Part shown: positions 40,422-51,635 of the stretch, piece after piece | Layout of the letters: each line of letters begins with the position of its first letter | Position numbering within the stretch: position 1 is the stretch's first letter | Origin: Chaetorhynchus papuensis | Taxonomy: Eukaryota; Chordata; Aves; Passeriformes; Rhipiduridae | DNA: 64,000 nucleotides | Assembly: GCA_013396525.1 (NCBI GenBank) | Contig: VWYX01000009.1 | Location: 1,183,437 to 1,247,436, forward strand | Reading direction: 5' to 3' | Notes under the pieces: model-generated | Told to the model about the DNA's origin: nothing | The model's input: only the letters and a program-made list of their open reading frames with translations | The model's database searches: none | Translations under genes and position numbers: made by a program

Positions 40422-41987
40422 ATGCAGCAATTGTTCCACGAAAACTATGAACACAACCGCAAGGGTTACATTCAAGACCTTCACAACAGCAAGATTCACA
40501 CAGCCATAACACTTCATCCAAACAAAAGACCAGCCTACCAATACAGGCTGCACAATTACATACTGAGCCGCAAAATTTCCGAGCTGCGCCATCGGACCAT
40601 CCAGCTCCATCGAGAAAGCGTCCTAATGAGCAAGCTCAGTAACACCGAAGTAAATAAGGAAGATCAGCAACTGGGAGTGATGCCATCTTTCAATAATTTC
40701 CAGCCACGTGAAAGGGATGAAGTCATTGAGTGGGAGTTCCTGACAGGAAAGTTTCTTTACTCAATGATGGAGAACCAGCCACCTCGGCAGAGCCTGAGCA
40801 GCGTCCTGCGGGCTGCACTGGATGATACGGTGATGCAAGTCATGGAAATGATAAATGAGAACTCCAGATCTAGAGGAAGGCTCATTGAGTTCAAGGAAAT
40901 ACAGTACGGCTACCGCAGGGTAGACCCTCTGCATGGAGTGGAGTACATCCTGGATTTACTGCTTTTGTACAAAAGGCACAAAGGAAGGAAAGTTACAGTT
41001 CCAGTGAGGCGCCATGCTTACCTTCAGCAATTGTTTAGCAAACCTTTCTTCAAAGAAGCAGAGGAGCTGGATGTAAAAAGCTTGCTGGAGGAGACCAACA
41101 CTGACACTCAGTCTTTCTCTTTCCTTTCAAATTCTTTAAAGATTTTTTCCTCATCGTTCCAAGGCACCAAAGACATTGGGAAACACAGTGACAAGAAAAT
41201 ACATATTCTCGTCCCTATCACAGGAAGATTTGATACTTTCTCAAGATTTATGGATAACTTTGAGAAGACTTGTCTGATTCCCCGGCAGAATGTAAAATTG
41301 GCAATAATCCTCTTCAGTTCTGAGTCAGGCCAAGACTCTAGCAAACACATAGAGCTAATGAAAGAATACAGCATTAAGTATCCCAAGGCAGATATGACCC
41401 TGATTCCAATGTCAGGAAAGTTTTCTAGAGGTTTAGGTCTTGAGATGGCCTCGTCTCAGTTTGACAATGACACTTTGCTGCTCTTCTGTGATGTTGATCT
41501 AGTATTCACATCAGACTTCCTCCAGCGATGCAGAGATAACACTATTCAGGGAGAACAGGTTTACTACCCTATCATCTTCAGCCAGTATGATCCGAAAGTA
41601 ATATATGGAGGCAACCCTCCAGCTGACAGTAGTTTTGTTTTCACAAAAAGAACTGGATTTTGGAGGGAGTATGGATTTGGAATTACCTGTATTTACAAAA
41701 GTGATCTACTTACTGCTGGTGGATTTGATACCTCGATTCAAGGCTGGGGACTTGAGGATGTGGACCTCTTTACTAAAGTGATAACATCTGGCTTGAAGGC
41801 TTTCAGAAGTCAGGAAGTAGGAGTTGTCCATATTTTTCATCCTGTTCAGTGTGACCCCAATTTAGATCCGAAACAATATAAAATGTGCTTAGGGTCCAAG
41901 GCAAGTACATTTGCCTCTACCATGCAGCTCGCTGGACTCTGGCTACAGAAACATTTGGGTGTCAGGTACAATTGGACTCTCTCCTGA
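40422..41987 (+). CDS. CHSY3: CHSY3 last coding exon (C-terminal 521 residues of chondroitin sulfate synthase 3)
   Basis: Chondroitin sulfate synthase 3 is a Golgi type II membrane enzyme. It extends chondroitin chains by alternately adding GlcA (beta1,3, N-terminal GT31-like half) and GalNAc (beta1,4, C-terminal half) from UDP-sugars, working with other CHSY/CHPF family members. This exon is open for 521 codons and ends in TGA at 41985. Seen directly: a conserved N-terminal stretch (MQQLFHENYEHNRKGY, residues 1-16) joining the two halves; the C-terminal transferase domain from about residue 250 (HILVP strand); the DVD metal-binding motif at residues 357-359; GGFDT at 433-437; and the GT7-type GWGLEDVD motif at 441-448. 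The tail (KHLGVRYNWTLS) is CHSY3-like; the CHSY1 tail is different and longer. The human protein is 882 residues, so about 59% is encoded here. The leading ATG abuts a splice acceptor and is an internal Met, not the start. There are no frameshifts or stops. N517-W-T is a potential N-glycosylation sequon. Family assignment is firm; CHSY3 over CHSY1 rests on recalled tail sequence. Confidence 0.93.
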   Translation: MQQLFHENYEHNRKGYIQDLHNSKIHTAITLHPNKRPAYQYRLHNYILSRKISELRHRTIQLHRESVLMSKLSNTEVNKEDQQLGVMPSFNNFQPRERDEVIEWEFLTGKFLYSMMENQPPRQSLSSVLRAALDDTVMQVMEMINENSRSRGRLIEFKEIQYGYRRVDPLHGVEYILDLLLLYKRHKGRKVTVPVRRHAYLQQLFSKPFFKEAEELDVKSLLEETNTDTQSFSFLSNSLKIFSSSFQGTKDIGKHSDKKIHILVPITGRFDTFSRFMDNFEKTCLIPRQNVKLAIILFSSESGQDSSKHIELMKEYSIKYPKADMTLIPMSGKFSRGLGLEMASSQFDNDTLLLFCDVDLVFTSDFLQRCRDNTIQGEQVYYPIIFSQYDPKVIYGGNPPADSSFVFTKRTGFWREYGFGITCIYKSDLLTAGGFDTSIQGWGLEDVDLFTKVITSGLKAFRSQEVGVVHIFHPVQCDPNLDPKQYKMCLGSKASTFASTMQLAGLWLQKHLGVRYNWTLS

Positions 41988-43165
41988 CAGCTGAGCCTAT
42001 TTGGCCTTTTTAGGGGAGTTTACCTCATCGCTATTATTTGGTTTTGCTGTCATAGTTTTAAACTCCCTCCTCGTAGTCTTCCAAAGACTGTTGACCTCAA
42101 ACGGGATGACTCTGCTGTTCACTGATGTTTCTTATACCTACTGAACTGGTGAGGTGAATTCCTTCATATTTCCTTTATTTGAAATTCAGTCTAGTCATGG
42201 AAATCATACAAGTCCATGGAGCATATCCATCACAAGAGACTGTGTCAGAAGAATGTTGTCTTTCAACTTCTGGATTCAGTATCATCTTTGTTTTATTTCT
42301 CAGATTTGATGTGATACAAATATTTACTGGTGAAGGTACCACAAAAGTGCTTTATGCTTCTTCTGGGGATGGAACTCTCTAAGATAAACTTGAGTTTTAT
42401 AATTTATATGAGGACTTATATGTATAAACGCTACTTTTCTTCATCTTTAGAATTTTTAAAGTAAATGAATAACTATAATTGTACTTTTATTTTTTAAAAA
42501 AAAGAGTAAAGCTGAGGAGCTACTTGCAAATACAACTGGTACTGGCTACCAAGGTCCTTAAATGTCTTACTATTAAAACAAACTCCTCATTGTTATTCAG
42601 TCAAAGTGTAAATGAACTTTTATTTTCACAACAAACAGGATTTAATCAAATGCTCATGTACACTTTGAAGATTTTTGAGCCAACATCCTTCATTTGCAGG
42701 CAAGAAGAAACTATGACTCAACATGGTAATTTATGATAAAGTGCAAGCATACAGTATTCTTATTTTGAAACACATAGTGTAAGTTGCTGTTTCTCTTTTT
42801 AGAATGAGTCTCTCATACAATAATTTTCTTTTGCATTCCTTTCATAAGGCTGCACTTCAGTGTTAAAAGTTAAAGCTCTTTCTTTTTTTTTACGTTTTCC
42901 ATGAATATTGGTACTCAGTAGCAACTTGTTGTTAAAATTAAAGTAACTGTAGAATAATTATTTAAGTTTCAAAATTTACTATTGCTGGTCAAGTTCCTTG
43001 CCAATATATTTATATTAGTGGAGGTTATAAGACTGTGTTCAGATTTATCTCTCCAAACAGCCTGAAGTTGTTATATTGTGGATTCATGAAGTATTTAAAG
43101 TAATACCAACAGGAGAAATAATAAAATAAATTTTTGTGTTTTAGAGAAATGTTTATATAGGGATA
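41988..43165 (+). other. CHSY3: Probable CHSY3 3' untranslated region
   Basis: AT-rich sequence follows the TGA without any conserved open frame. Overlapping AATAAA hexamers at 43120-43130 followed by a GT-rich stretch make a plausible end. Weaker ATTAAA hexamers occur at 42572 and 42937, so shorter alternative ends are possible. The true end cannot be fixed from sequence alone and a longer UTR is also possible. Confidence 0.45.
43120..43130 (+). promoter_or_regulatory. CHSY3: Candidate polyadenylation signal (two overlapping AATAAA)
   Basis: AATAAA occurs at 43120-43125 and again at 43125-43130. T/GT-rich sequence follows (TTTTTGTGTTTT, then a (TG)n tract from 43168), which fits a downstream element for cleavage factors. 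It lies 1.13 kb after the CHSY3 stop on the same strand. It is the best candidate seen near the gene but unproven. Confidence 0.4.
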
Positions 43166-43203
43166 TATGTGTGTGTGTGTGCGTGTGTGTATATCCCTAT
43201 ATA
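43154..43203. repeat. Perfect 14-bp inverted repeat flanking a (TG)n tract
   Basis: The arms TATATAGGGATATA (43154-43167) and TATATCCCTATATA (43190-43203) are exact reverse complements. They enclose 22 nt of alternating TG with one CG step. In RNA this would fold as a 14-bp hairpin; in DNA the TG tract is of a type that can adopt left-handed form. It lies just after the candidate poly(A) signal. It may simply be a microsatellite grown inside a palindromic AT-rich site. Confidence 0.8.
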
Positions 43204-43491
43204 TATAGCTATTTAGAGAGAGTAATTTCAAAGTATGTTCCACTTTTCAGTTCAGACAGTGATTTGTTACAATCTTTGTTATTTTTGCCTCATGCTTGGA
43301 ACATTTCATTTTATACTGTGGTAAGAGCTTAGAGATATTCCAGTAACATCAGAATTCAGCTAAACTTAAATTATTACAGTGGGTACCTCTAATAACCTCA
43401 GTACCCTTGATTTCAAGCTATATTTCAAACATAGCTGGTCAAGAAAAAGTTTAAAGTTTTTCAGCTGTAACTGACTGCTTCTGTGTTTCCT

Positions 43492-43509
43492 TAAAAAAAA
43501 AAAAAAAAA
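43492..43509. repeat. Poly-A run
   Basis: About 18 adenines followed by AC-rich sequence. No retroposon body was recognised. Confidence 0.8.
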
Positions 43510-46500
43510 CCAAAAAAACAAACCCAAAACAGCTAAGAGATTGGAATTCACTGGCACATCTGTTTGTGTGAGGATATCCAGATAATTTCCTAAGGCATGA
43601 AAAAGGTGTGTAGGTAGTTTAATGTCTGTTGTCTGTGGTTCTCTGTTCTAGACTTACCATGCAAGGAAAAAGGCAACCCTGACAACGATTGAGTAAACTC
43701 AGAATTAAAGGGCTGACCCTGGTTTGCTGTGTGCTTTAAAAAAGGCCATTCCCTTGCCTTGGAGAAGGTAGTGGTTGTGGAACATGACAACAGAGAGTGT
43801 AATTCATGTCTGTACCAGCCCTCCTCAAGCAGAGCTCCGGGCTTGTTATTCTCCTGGAGGCTCTTGCCTTCCTAGCCTAGTATTGTTAGCTCAAATGTCT
43901 GACGAAAGAAAAATTCAGTATCACTTACATAATAATTCCTGGAAATTACTCTTCAAATTGAGTGCAAAAGTCACACTTTGTTCATTAAAAAAGCCAAGAA
44001 CAAGGAACATATGATTTATTTGATCAATCTCAATTAACCCATGCAACTCAGATTGTAAATATCAAAAACCAATTGCCTGTTGATAAATGTTTGTGCTGAT
44101 TTCATAAACAAGAAAAAACCTAATGACTTACAAAGACATCTAAGGAAATCATTGTCTACTGGGATGTATTCCAGTACTTATTTCAATTACTTAACTTAGT
44201 GGCCAGAAAGTATTTGCTCAGCTCAAAGTAAAATAGTAGATTAGAACAAGCAATGAAACCAATCATTCAGTGGGGATAAAGATGTATACAGAGGGCTTGC
44301 AGGATCAGGTCCTACATGATATAAGCAAAATGCTAGTATTTACCAGTACAAATATTTATTTAGTGTCTTGACTGATTCATTTGTTTATATGATGAATTAC
44401 TTTGTTAAAAACCTGATTATAAATGTTTATTATGGAATATTGCATTGTCTTTTGAAATAACTATCCTGAGATAACTTGAGAACTTGTGTTAGTTTGTCTA
44501 AAGAATAATATGCCTTCTAAGGAGATCATATTAAAAGAAAAAAAAAGCACAAAAGTGTTAGAGTAATGTTATGTATGTATAGATTAAGACGGGAATATCT
44601 GTGTTAATCGTTTGCTTTTGTCCAGTCTGAATCATATTCTTGATTGTAAAATGAAATTTCTATGTGTATAATGTCCCTTTGTAAATGTGTGACAAGTGAA
44701 TTCACAATAGAACATAATAACCAATATTTCCCCAAACCTCCTTCCCCTGGGAATAGTTTTCCTGGTTTCATTGCTGGGAAGTGGGTGGTGAACTGCTCAC
44801 ACTTTGGCTTTTCAGACACCGCCAGTCTTAAAAAAAATCTCAGCATTCACTACTCGGAAACCTCAGAAATGCCCAAACCACCACATCATGCCGTGTTTTC
44901 CCATTCACAGTACTTAAATTAACAGAGCATTTGCATCTCCTGGGTGAACAAAAACCATCAGGTTTGCTTTCCAAGATTTGATGAGGATGCTCTGCATCAA
45001 GGTGCTGGTTCTCAAGCTGAAGAAAGGCGGAGGGCCAGGGGAGGTGTGAGGCTCAGCCATGGGAATTGGCATCTTGTGCCCAGGTCATCCCTTGTGCTGC
45101 CACCTGTGCTGCTTGGTGCCTCTCCTTGGGGCTATGAGCTGGCAGCTCAAGCCAGTGCGGGAGAAGAGCTGTGCTTGCTGCCACCAGCTGCTCTTGAGAA
45201 GCACAAGGGCCATTTTAATCAGGGCTTGGGAGGAATGAAAGGAGGGCGCCGAACTGAGGATTCATTGATTTAATGGGGTGGCAGGTTTTCTTGGGCCAGT
45301 CATGTTTCTCACTGTCCCCAGGGGAGAAGAGAGCCTGGTCCCACACCTTTTCCCTGTTTCCTCTTAAGGGGCATTGAAGGAAGGTGCAAAACCATCAGTC
45401 CTTCCACTTTGTGGGGCTTGTGGTGCTGCATCGTGTGCTTGGGTCCTACCATATCATGGGATGTGTGGGGGAAAAAGGTACCAAATGGTCTTCCCGAGAA
45501 GCAATACATGGAGAGGCACCTTCTGCGCTCACCAAAGACCAGGTGTGCACAAAAGTGCCTTCTGGAGCCTTTGCTCTACTGTGTGCTTGACAGTGCCTCT
45601 TGCAAAAAATTACAGTGCTGGTAAAATGACTCAGGAGTGTAGTGCACATCCTCAGTAACTGTGGAGAGTTGCAAGTGGCATGAGTTTAAATACACTTGTT
45701 CTAAACAGAGGCAGATAAGCAATTTTAACTTCTTGTGATGTCTTAACTAATCAGTACAATTACTTTTTAAGATGTAGTTTGCTACATCAAATATTTTGCT
45801 CCAAAGAATGATGCCAGCTTTAAGATCCAAAAATCCCCTTTTGTGCAGTCTATATCCTATTTTCCTGCAACTTGACATCAGTTAAAATTTATGGGGGGAA
45901 GAAAAAGGACTAAAAATTGGTGAGCCTCTGACTGGGGGAAGGGTTTATATTTCTGCTCTGTTTTTAAAAGAGAATCAAATCAGGAGGAAAAAAAATTCTG
46001 TGGTAGATACACACAGAAATTAGCCATGATGTTACAGTACCAGTGATAATTATGTCCTAAACTGCAGCAAAATGTGATGTTTCACTAAGTGTAACTATTT
46101 ACAATAACTGAACATCACTGAAGGTCATAGTCTGTTGTACATCTGTAAGTAATATGTATAGTCCATTTTTAATTCATTCATTTCTTAGAATAGTTTAAAT
46201 TTTCGTCTGTCAGCATTTATTCACTTGATTAATAAGACGACTTGTCATGACTCACTCTCAATTTTGTATTTTTCTTTTTTTTGGATCTTCCCATTTACAG
46301 TGTGTATTACTACAGAATTGAAACTTTTTGAGCTAGCCTGGTATTTTTGCTACAGTTTTATGGTTTCACTGCCATACAAAACTGCTGAACTAGAATATTT
46401 TAGTGAATGAGTTTCCAGTCCTACTTCAAATTGTTTCCATTTGCCTGTCACTGTAAGTTAAAAGTGTTCTCAATATTATTACTTCATTTCTTCCTCTGGT

Positions 46501-49058
46501 CTCCTTCATTCGAGAATTGCACCAAAGCAAGGAAATGCAAGACCTTTGTAATGCTTATATCTTGGAAAAATAACAGAATCTGGGGATTTGCTTGAATGAT
46601 CTCTTTTTTTTTTACCTTCAGAAAAGGCAAAAATTAGAACTATAAAACTTAGAACTTACCAGTTCTATAATTTTAATTTAAAAAATGGTTATTAAGATGT
46701 AAGACAGCACATATATTAGCTACACCCTACAAACTGTTATTTTACATCCTTATTTTTTAGTCACCTTATTATTCAACAGATGTTTGCTATTTATAGGAAC
46801 TTTAAAGAAATTAAAAGCATCCTTGCTGATTCAGTATTTACTTAGTGTTAGTGGAGAGCTTAACCATGTAGACAGAGATCCTAAAATGTTCTATATACTG
46901 TAAGCTGCTGAGTTTTGTTTCTTTTATAGGGCTGGAGGGAAGATCTCCTCAGCTCTGCATAACATGACTGCAGTGTGGTAGTGTTCTTCACAAATCAGCC
47001 ACGTCTAGCAATGATTTTAAACGACTGCAGAGTTACGGGCACAGCATCCAGCTTCATACAGCAGGCAAGATTTACTGGACAAGATTTATCTAAGTACTTG
47101 AGAGACAGTTCTTCAGATTCAGAGGCTGGTGACATGATCAGGTGGTAGACAAGTGGATTAAATACATCTCCTGCTGCAACATCTGGGCACACTCACTGTA
47201 ATCACCCCTTTAAATAGGATACCCCAGGAATGCAGTGGGTTCAATGGGTTCACCTAAAAGAGGTGTATTCTAGCTAACTTCGGTGCCAAATGCTTTTACT
47301 TTGAGCAGGTAAATTGTCTTTAAGTAATTTCATAAAAAAAATTAAAAAAAGGAATGAATAAAATTAATAATTTAAAAAGATGCTTGTTCTTGAGATTATT
47401 AACATTGTTACTATTACTACTACTATTTTGGAAGCCTTCATAACTTGCTCTCACTCTTGATTAGGGTAATAATGGACCAATAAACTCTGCTTATTTTTCA
47501 CCTCTCTCCATACACCGTTAGCTAGAGAAAAGATAAGCTAACTAAATGCTTTGAAGATGGTGGTTGAACTTTGAGTGATCAGAGAGAGAACAGCTGGGTG
47601 TAGTTCAACCTCGAACCCAAAACTTAGACCTGCTACCAGGTAAGGACAATTTCAGCATAAGAAGCAGAAGCCTGAGTTTGTGCAAGGCATCATGGCCCCT
47701 GGGGGTGCACCTTAATGCTTAGTGTGTGATTGCTAGGAGCAGGCACAGTGCAGTCTGAATACAGTGCTACCAGCTCTTGCAGAAAAAAATAAAGAATGCA
47801 GTAAAAAATGTTTCATTGGTGACAAGATAGATAGTAAAGATTTAGGTCCAGATAGGTGTGTGTCTTTTTTTATTTTCAGAGAGTGGAAGATAAAGCTTCT
47901 TTTAAAGAAGAACTCTGCTTTACTTTCTTCCTGAAAGCTTTTCCCCTTGCTTAGCATTCTGTTTGTACATGTAGGATCAAATGCTGGGACCATCTGGAGC
48001 AATATCAATACTACAGACTTATCACACCTGATTTGTTCTGACCAGCGAGACCCACGTTTTTTGAAGTGATAGCTGAGCTGGCAATTTTTAGTCCCTCCTC
48101 TTCTCTTTTTAGACATGACACTAATTTTATTGTTATTTAACTAAGTGGGATCTTTGACAGCTTTGTGTCACAGATTCTTTAGTGCTTTGTGCCTAAGATG
48201 CTTTAGCTTTCTGTTGTAGCTTCATATATTGCACTGTTACATTGCACATCACTTGCTTTAAACGATGAAGTTCCTTTAAACAAAGGCTTCTGGACAGTAG
48301 TTTTCAGCTGATGTAACCTTGCAACCACAGCTGTGTGGCTGTAACCAAGTTCACCTATGGTAATTTATTTGTTCCATTCATACAATGGTTTTGCTTGGTA
48401 GGAAATTCAGAAGGAATTCAGAATGAGAGTTACGACTGAATATTTTCTGTTGATGAAGCTGAGCAAATCTGTTTTACTGGGACCAAGCAAAGAGCCATTC
48501 CTCCAGCATGTGCTGTTACTGGAGGACATCCAGAGACTGCAGGTGCTTTTAACTAAAAAGGTTATCGGGAGATGTCTCTGGTAAAACTGAACGGGAAACC
48601 CTGTCGTGCACTTCAGAACTGCTGGTAGCAGAAGATTTGTCTTGCTTGTAATAATGTGTCAGTCATAGCTTCTGCCACAGTCAAGCAATGTTTAAGGATC
48701 GGACACACTGGCAGATCCCTTGCCCTCATGTGTGAAAGAGACCAGAGAGATCAAGATTTAACCTGGAACACCCTTAGAAGAGAGCCCACTCTGAAAGAAA
48801 CGTGGACATGAGCGAAGAAGGGAGCATGCAAAAGAAAGAAACCAAGGAAAAGAGATTCTATTTCTTCTTTTTCTTTTAGGCTTGACACGGTGTTGTGTTC
48901 ATCAGGGAGGTACCAGGTCTTCCTGGATTGAGCTTGGCACTAGGCAAAAGAAACACCAATAACAAAGCATAAATAATGTGTATATGACAAGACCAGATAC
49001 AGGTGGGTGATGGGAAAGAAAGTGTGTGGGAAAATGTGTAAGGAGTCAAGAAAACAGA

Positions 49059-49077
49059 TTTTTTTTTTTTTTTTTTT
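49059..49077. repeat. Poly-T run
   Basis: Nineteen consecutive T residues. No flanking retroposon could be identified. Confidence 0.9.
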
Positions 49078-50390
49078 GCATGTGAAGTAGAAAGATTGTG
49101 TGTAAGCGATTTTACTAGCCTTGATATGTAAGGGGAAGAGCAAGTAATTAAAGGACATAGATTTGAAAGGAAGGAGAAGATACAGTGCAGAAAACAGAGT
49201 ACCTGTTTAAACACAAAATTGAATTACAGTCAAAAAAATACATTAAAGTTATGTGTGAAAAAATAGCACAAGAAATAGAAGGAAAGAAACTGCTGGGAGA
49301 AAGGAAAAATTGAAAAATATTTGATAAAAGACAACTGAAGGACTAGCATAAATGTAACTTATGCCCTGGTTACAGAATGCTTCATAGTGCCATTCTAGAA
49401 ACAAGCGAAACAATACTAAAAGTATTTCTCTAGCACTGCATCCCACTGCTTTACCTCAGTGTGGCTGAGGGACCAAAAACCAAGCTAATAATAAAATATT
49501 TTTTCTTTTGTTTGCTTTTTATCAGAGCATGAAGTACCTTCATTTGTTTTCCTGTTGTTTTCCCCCCACCCTGCATGGTAAATATCTAGTAAGATACTGT
49601 GTTACTGTGATTTTGTGTTTCTGAACTGAGTAAAAAATATGGGAGACCTCTTTAATACTAACACTTGAAGTATAGCGGTAAACAAAATGGCAGTACCAAT
49701 GCTATCCCACCTCTGAATTTATCTTTTTGCTGTTAAAATGTCCCCCAATTGCAGAAAGTTGTCAGTCAGCAGGAACTTCTGCAGTCTTCTCCCATCTTTC
49801 TTTCTCTCACACTTTCAATTTCTATCTTCTGCTGTACTTAGGTACTGATAACAAATTTAGAGAACAAAGGAAATCTATTTCCTTTTAATATCATCATACC
49901 AATGAATTTAATTTTTCACACAAACTTTATTACCAGCTTATGGATTTAAACCAAAATCATATATCCCAGATAAAATTATCTTTCAGAGTCTTTCTAGTTA
50001 ATTCATACAAATATGCAGTTAGACACTGTAATGATATCACTGATGTGTAAAATTGCTGAACTACAGCATTTTTTTGCATTAGTTCCCAGCTCCATTGTGA
50101 GCCATTTTCCAGTCACTCTCTTTAAATTCTGAATTTTATTACCACTTCCCTCAGTCCCTTCTTATGACATCTTGAGTTTATTGCCAAGAACAGAAACACA
50201 AAACCTTTCCAGATTTAAAATGCATCTCCAAAATTGGGTCTGAAGTATACAGGACTCACTGATTCAGCAGGTATTAAAGGGCTCAAGTGTCACAAGAAGG
50301 CAAAAGTCTTGGAAACTGAGAAAGAAAACATTGAAGAAGCGAAGGGTGCTTAGCTCCATAGACATTCCATTTTATGGAATCATTCACAGC

Positions 50391-50427
50391 CACAGAATGG
50401 CTGAGATAGGGAGGGACCTCTGAAGAT
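50391..50427 (-). mobile_element. Short CR1 3'-end scrap, antisense
   Basis: CACAGAATGGCTGAGATAGG followed by 'gagggacctctgaagatcat' is the reverse complement of a CR1 tail. A second, complete CR1 tail begins immediately after it, so two CR1 ends are stacked in the same orientation. Confidence 0.75.
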
Positions 50428-51635
50428 CATAGAATCATGGAACAGTCTAGTAGCTTAGAAGTGAGCTTTAAAGGTCATCTAGTCCAGCCCCCTGCAGTGA
50501 CCAGGGACATCATCAACTAGATCAGAACCCCACCCAACCTGACGTGTTCTCAAGGATGGCACATCTCCCACCTCCCTGGGCAACCTGTTTCAGTAATTTA
50601 CCAATCTCACTGAAACAAAACCCTCTTCCTTGTATCTAATGTAAGTTAGCTCTCTTACACTTTAAGACCATTGTCGTTCATCCTATTGCAACAGATCCAG
50701 CGAAGAAGTTTGTCCTTATCTTTCTTATAGGCCCCCTTGGGGTACTGAAATGCTTCTGTAAGGTCTTCATGGAGCCTTCTCTTTCAGGATGAACAACCCC
50801 AACTCTCTCAGGCTGTCTTCATAGAGGAGGTGCTCCAGGCCTTTGAACATGTCTGGACCTCCTCCCGCTCCAACAGGTCCCTGTCCTTCCTGTGCTGGGA
50901 CCCCAGAGCTGGCTGCAGTGTTCCAGGTGGGTTCTCACCAGAGCAGAGCAGAGGGGCAGAATCCCCTCCCTCCCCTGCTGCCCACGCTGCTTTGGATGCA
51001 GCCCAGGACACGTTTGGCTCTCTGGGCTGGGAGTGCCCATGGCTGGGTCATGTCCAGCCTCTCACCCACCAGCACCCCCAAGTCCTTCTCCCCAGGGCTG
51101 CTTTCCATCTGTTCATCCCCAGCCTGTGTTGATACCAAGGGTGGCTCCAACTCAGATGCAGCACCTTGCACTTGGTCTTGTTAAACCTCATGAGATACCC
51201 ATGGGCTCACTTCTTGAGCTTGTCCAGGTCCCTCTGGATGGCATCCCATCCTTCAGGTGTGTCAACAGCACCACTCAGCTTGGTGTCATTTGCAGACTTC
51301 ACCCATGTCATTGATGAAGACATTAAATAGCACTGGTCCCAGTATGGACCCCCGAAAGATACCACTTATCACTGATCTCCATCAGGACCCTGAGCCATTG
51401 ACCGCTACCCTCTGGATGCCAGCATCCAACCAACTTCTCCACTCACCAAATCCAATTTAGAACAAAGGATGTTGTGGTGGACCATGTAAAAGGCTTTACA
51501 GAAGTCAGGTAGATTATATCCGTAGCTCTTCTCTTGTCCAATGATGGAGTCACTCCAATTGTAGAAGGCCAGTGCGTTGGTCAGGCAAGAAGTGAAGACA
51601 TGCTGTCTCTCTTGACTTATGTCCTTCCCCAAACT
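50428..51635 (-). mobile_element. CR1 LINE, 5'-truncated, antisense (~1.2 kb)
   Basis: The left end is a CR1 tail in reverse (ATCATAGAATCATGGAACAG, then 'aaaggtcatctagtccagcccc'). It proceeds 3' to 5' through 'caacctgtttcagtaatttacc', 'caccagcacccccaagtccttctcc', 'cacttggtcttgttaaacctc' and 'gtaaaaggctttacagaagtcagg'. Blocks are closely shared with the sense CR1 at 26-27 kb: both copies encode SSPGEKDLGVLVGERLDMTQ in the same frame of CR1. Open frames here (up to 140 codons) are therefore repeat-derived. Confidence 0.92.

Larger units (their letters stand above)
43204..50389. other. Downstream intergenic sequence, no gene recognised
   Basis: About 7 kb with no supported gene. It includes a poly-A run (43492-43509) and a poly-T run (49059-49077). 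A more GC-balanced stretch at about 44940-45650 gives several overlapping open frames (to 109 codons) without recognisable protein similarity. A longer CHSY3 3' UTR could occupy the left part. Confidence 0.45.

Noticed and set aside
40422..40424. ATG at the start of the 521-codon frame as a translation start
   Set aside because: It lies directly after a polypyrimidine tract and AG, and the frame begins in the middle of the conserved CHSY family protein. It is an internal Met of the last exon.
47733..48116. 127-codon minus-strand frame
   Set aside because: No recognisable domains and no promoter or splice context. Treated as chance.
50830..51314. Plus-strand open frames of 100-140 codons
   Set aside because: Antisense to the CR1 coding strand and mirrored at 26 kb. 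Not host genes.
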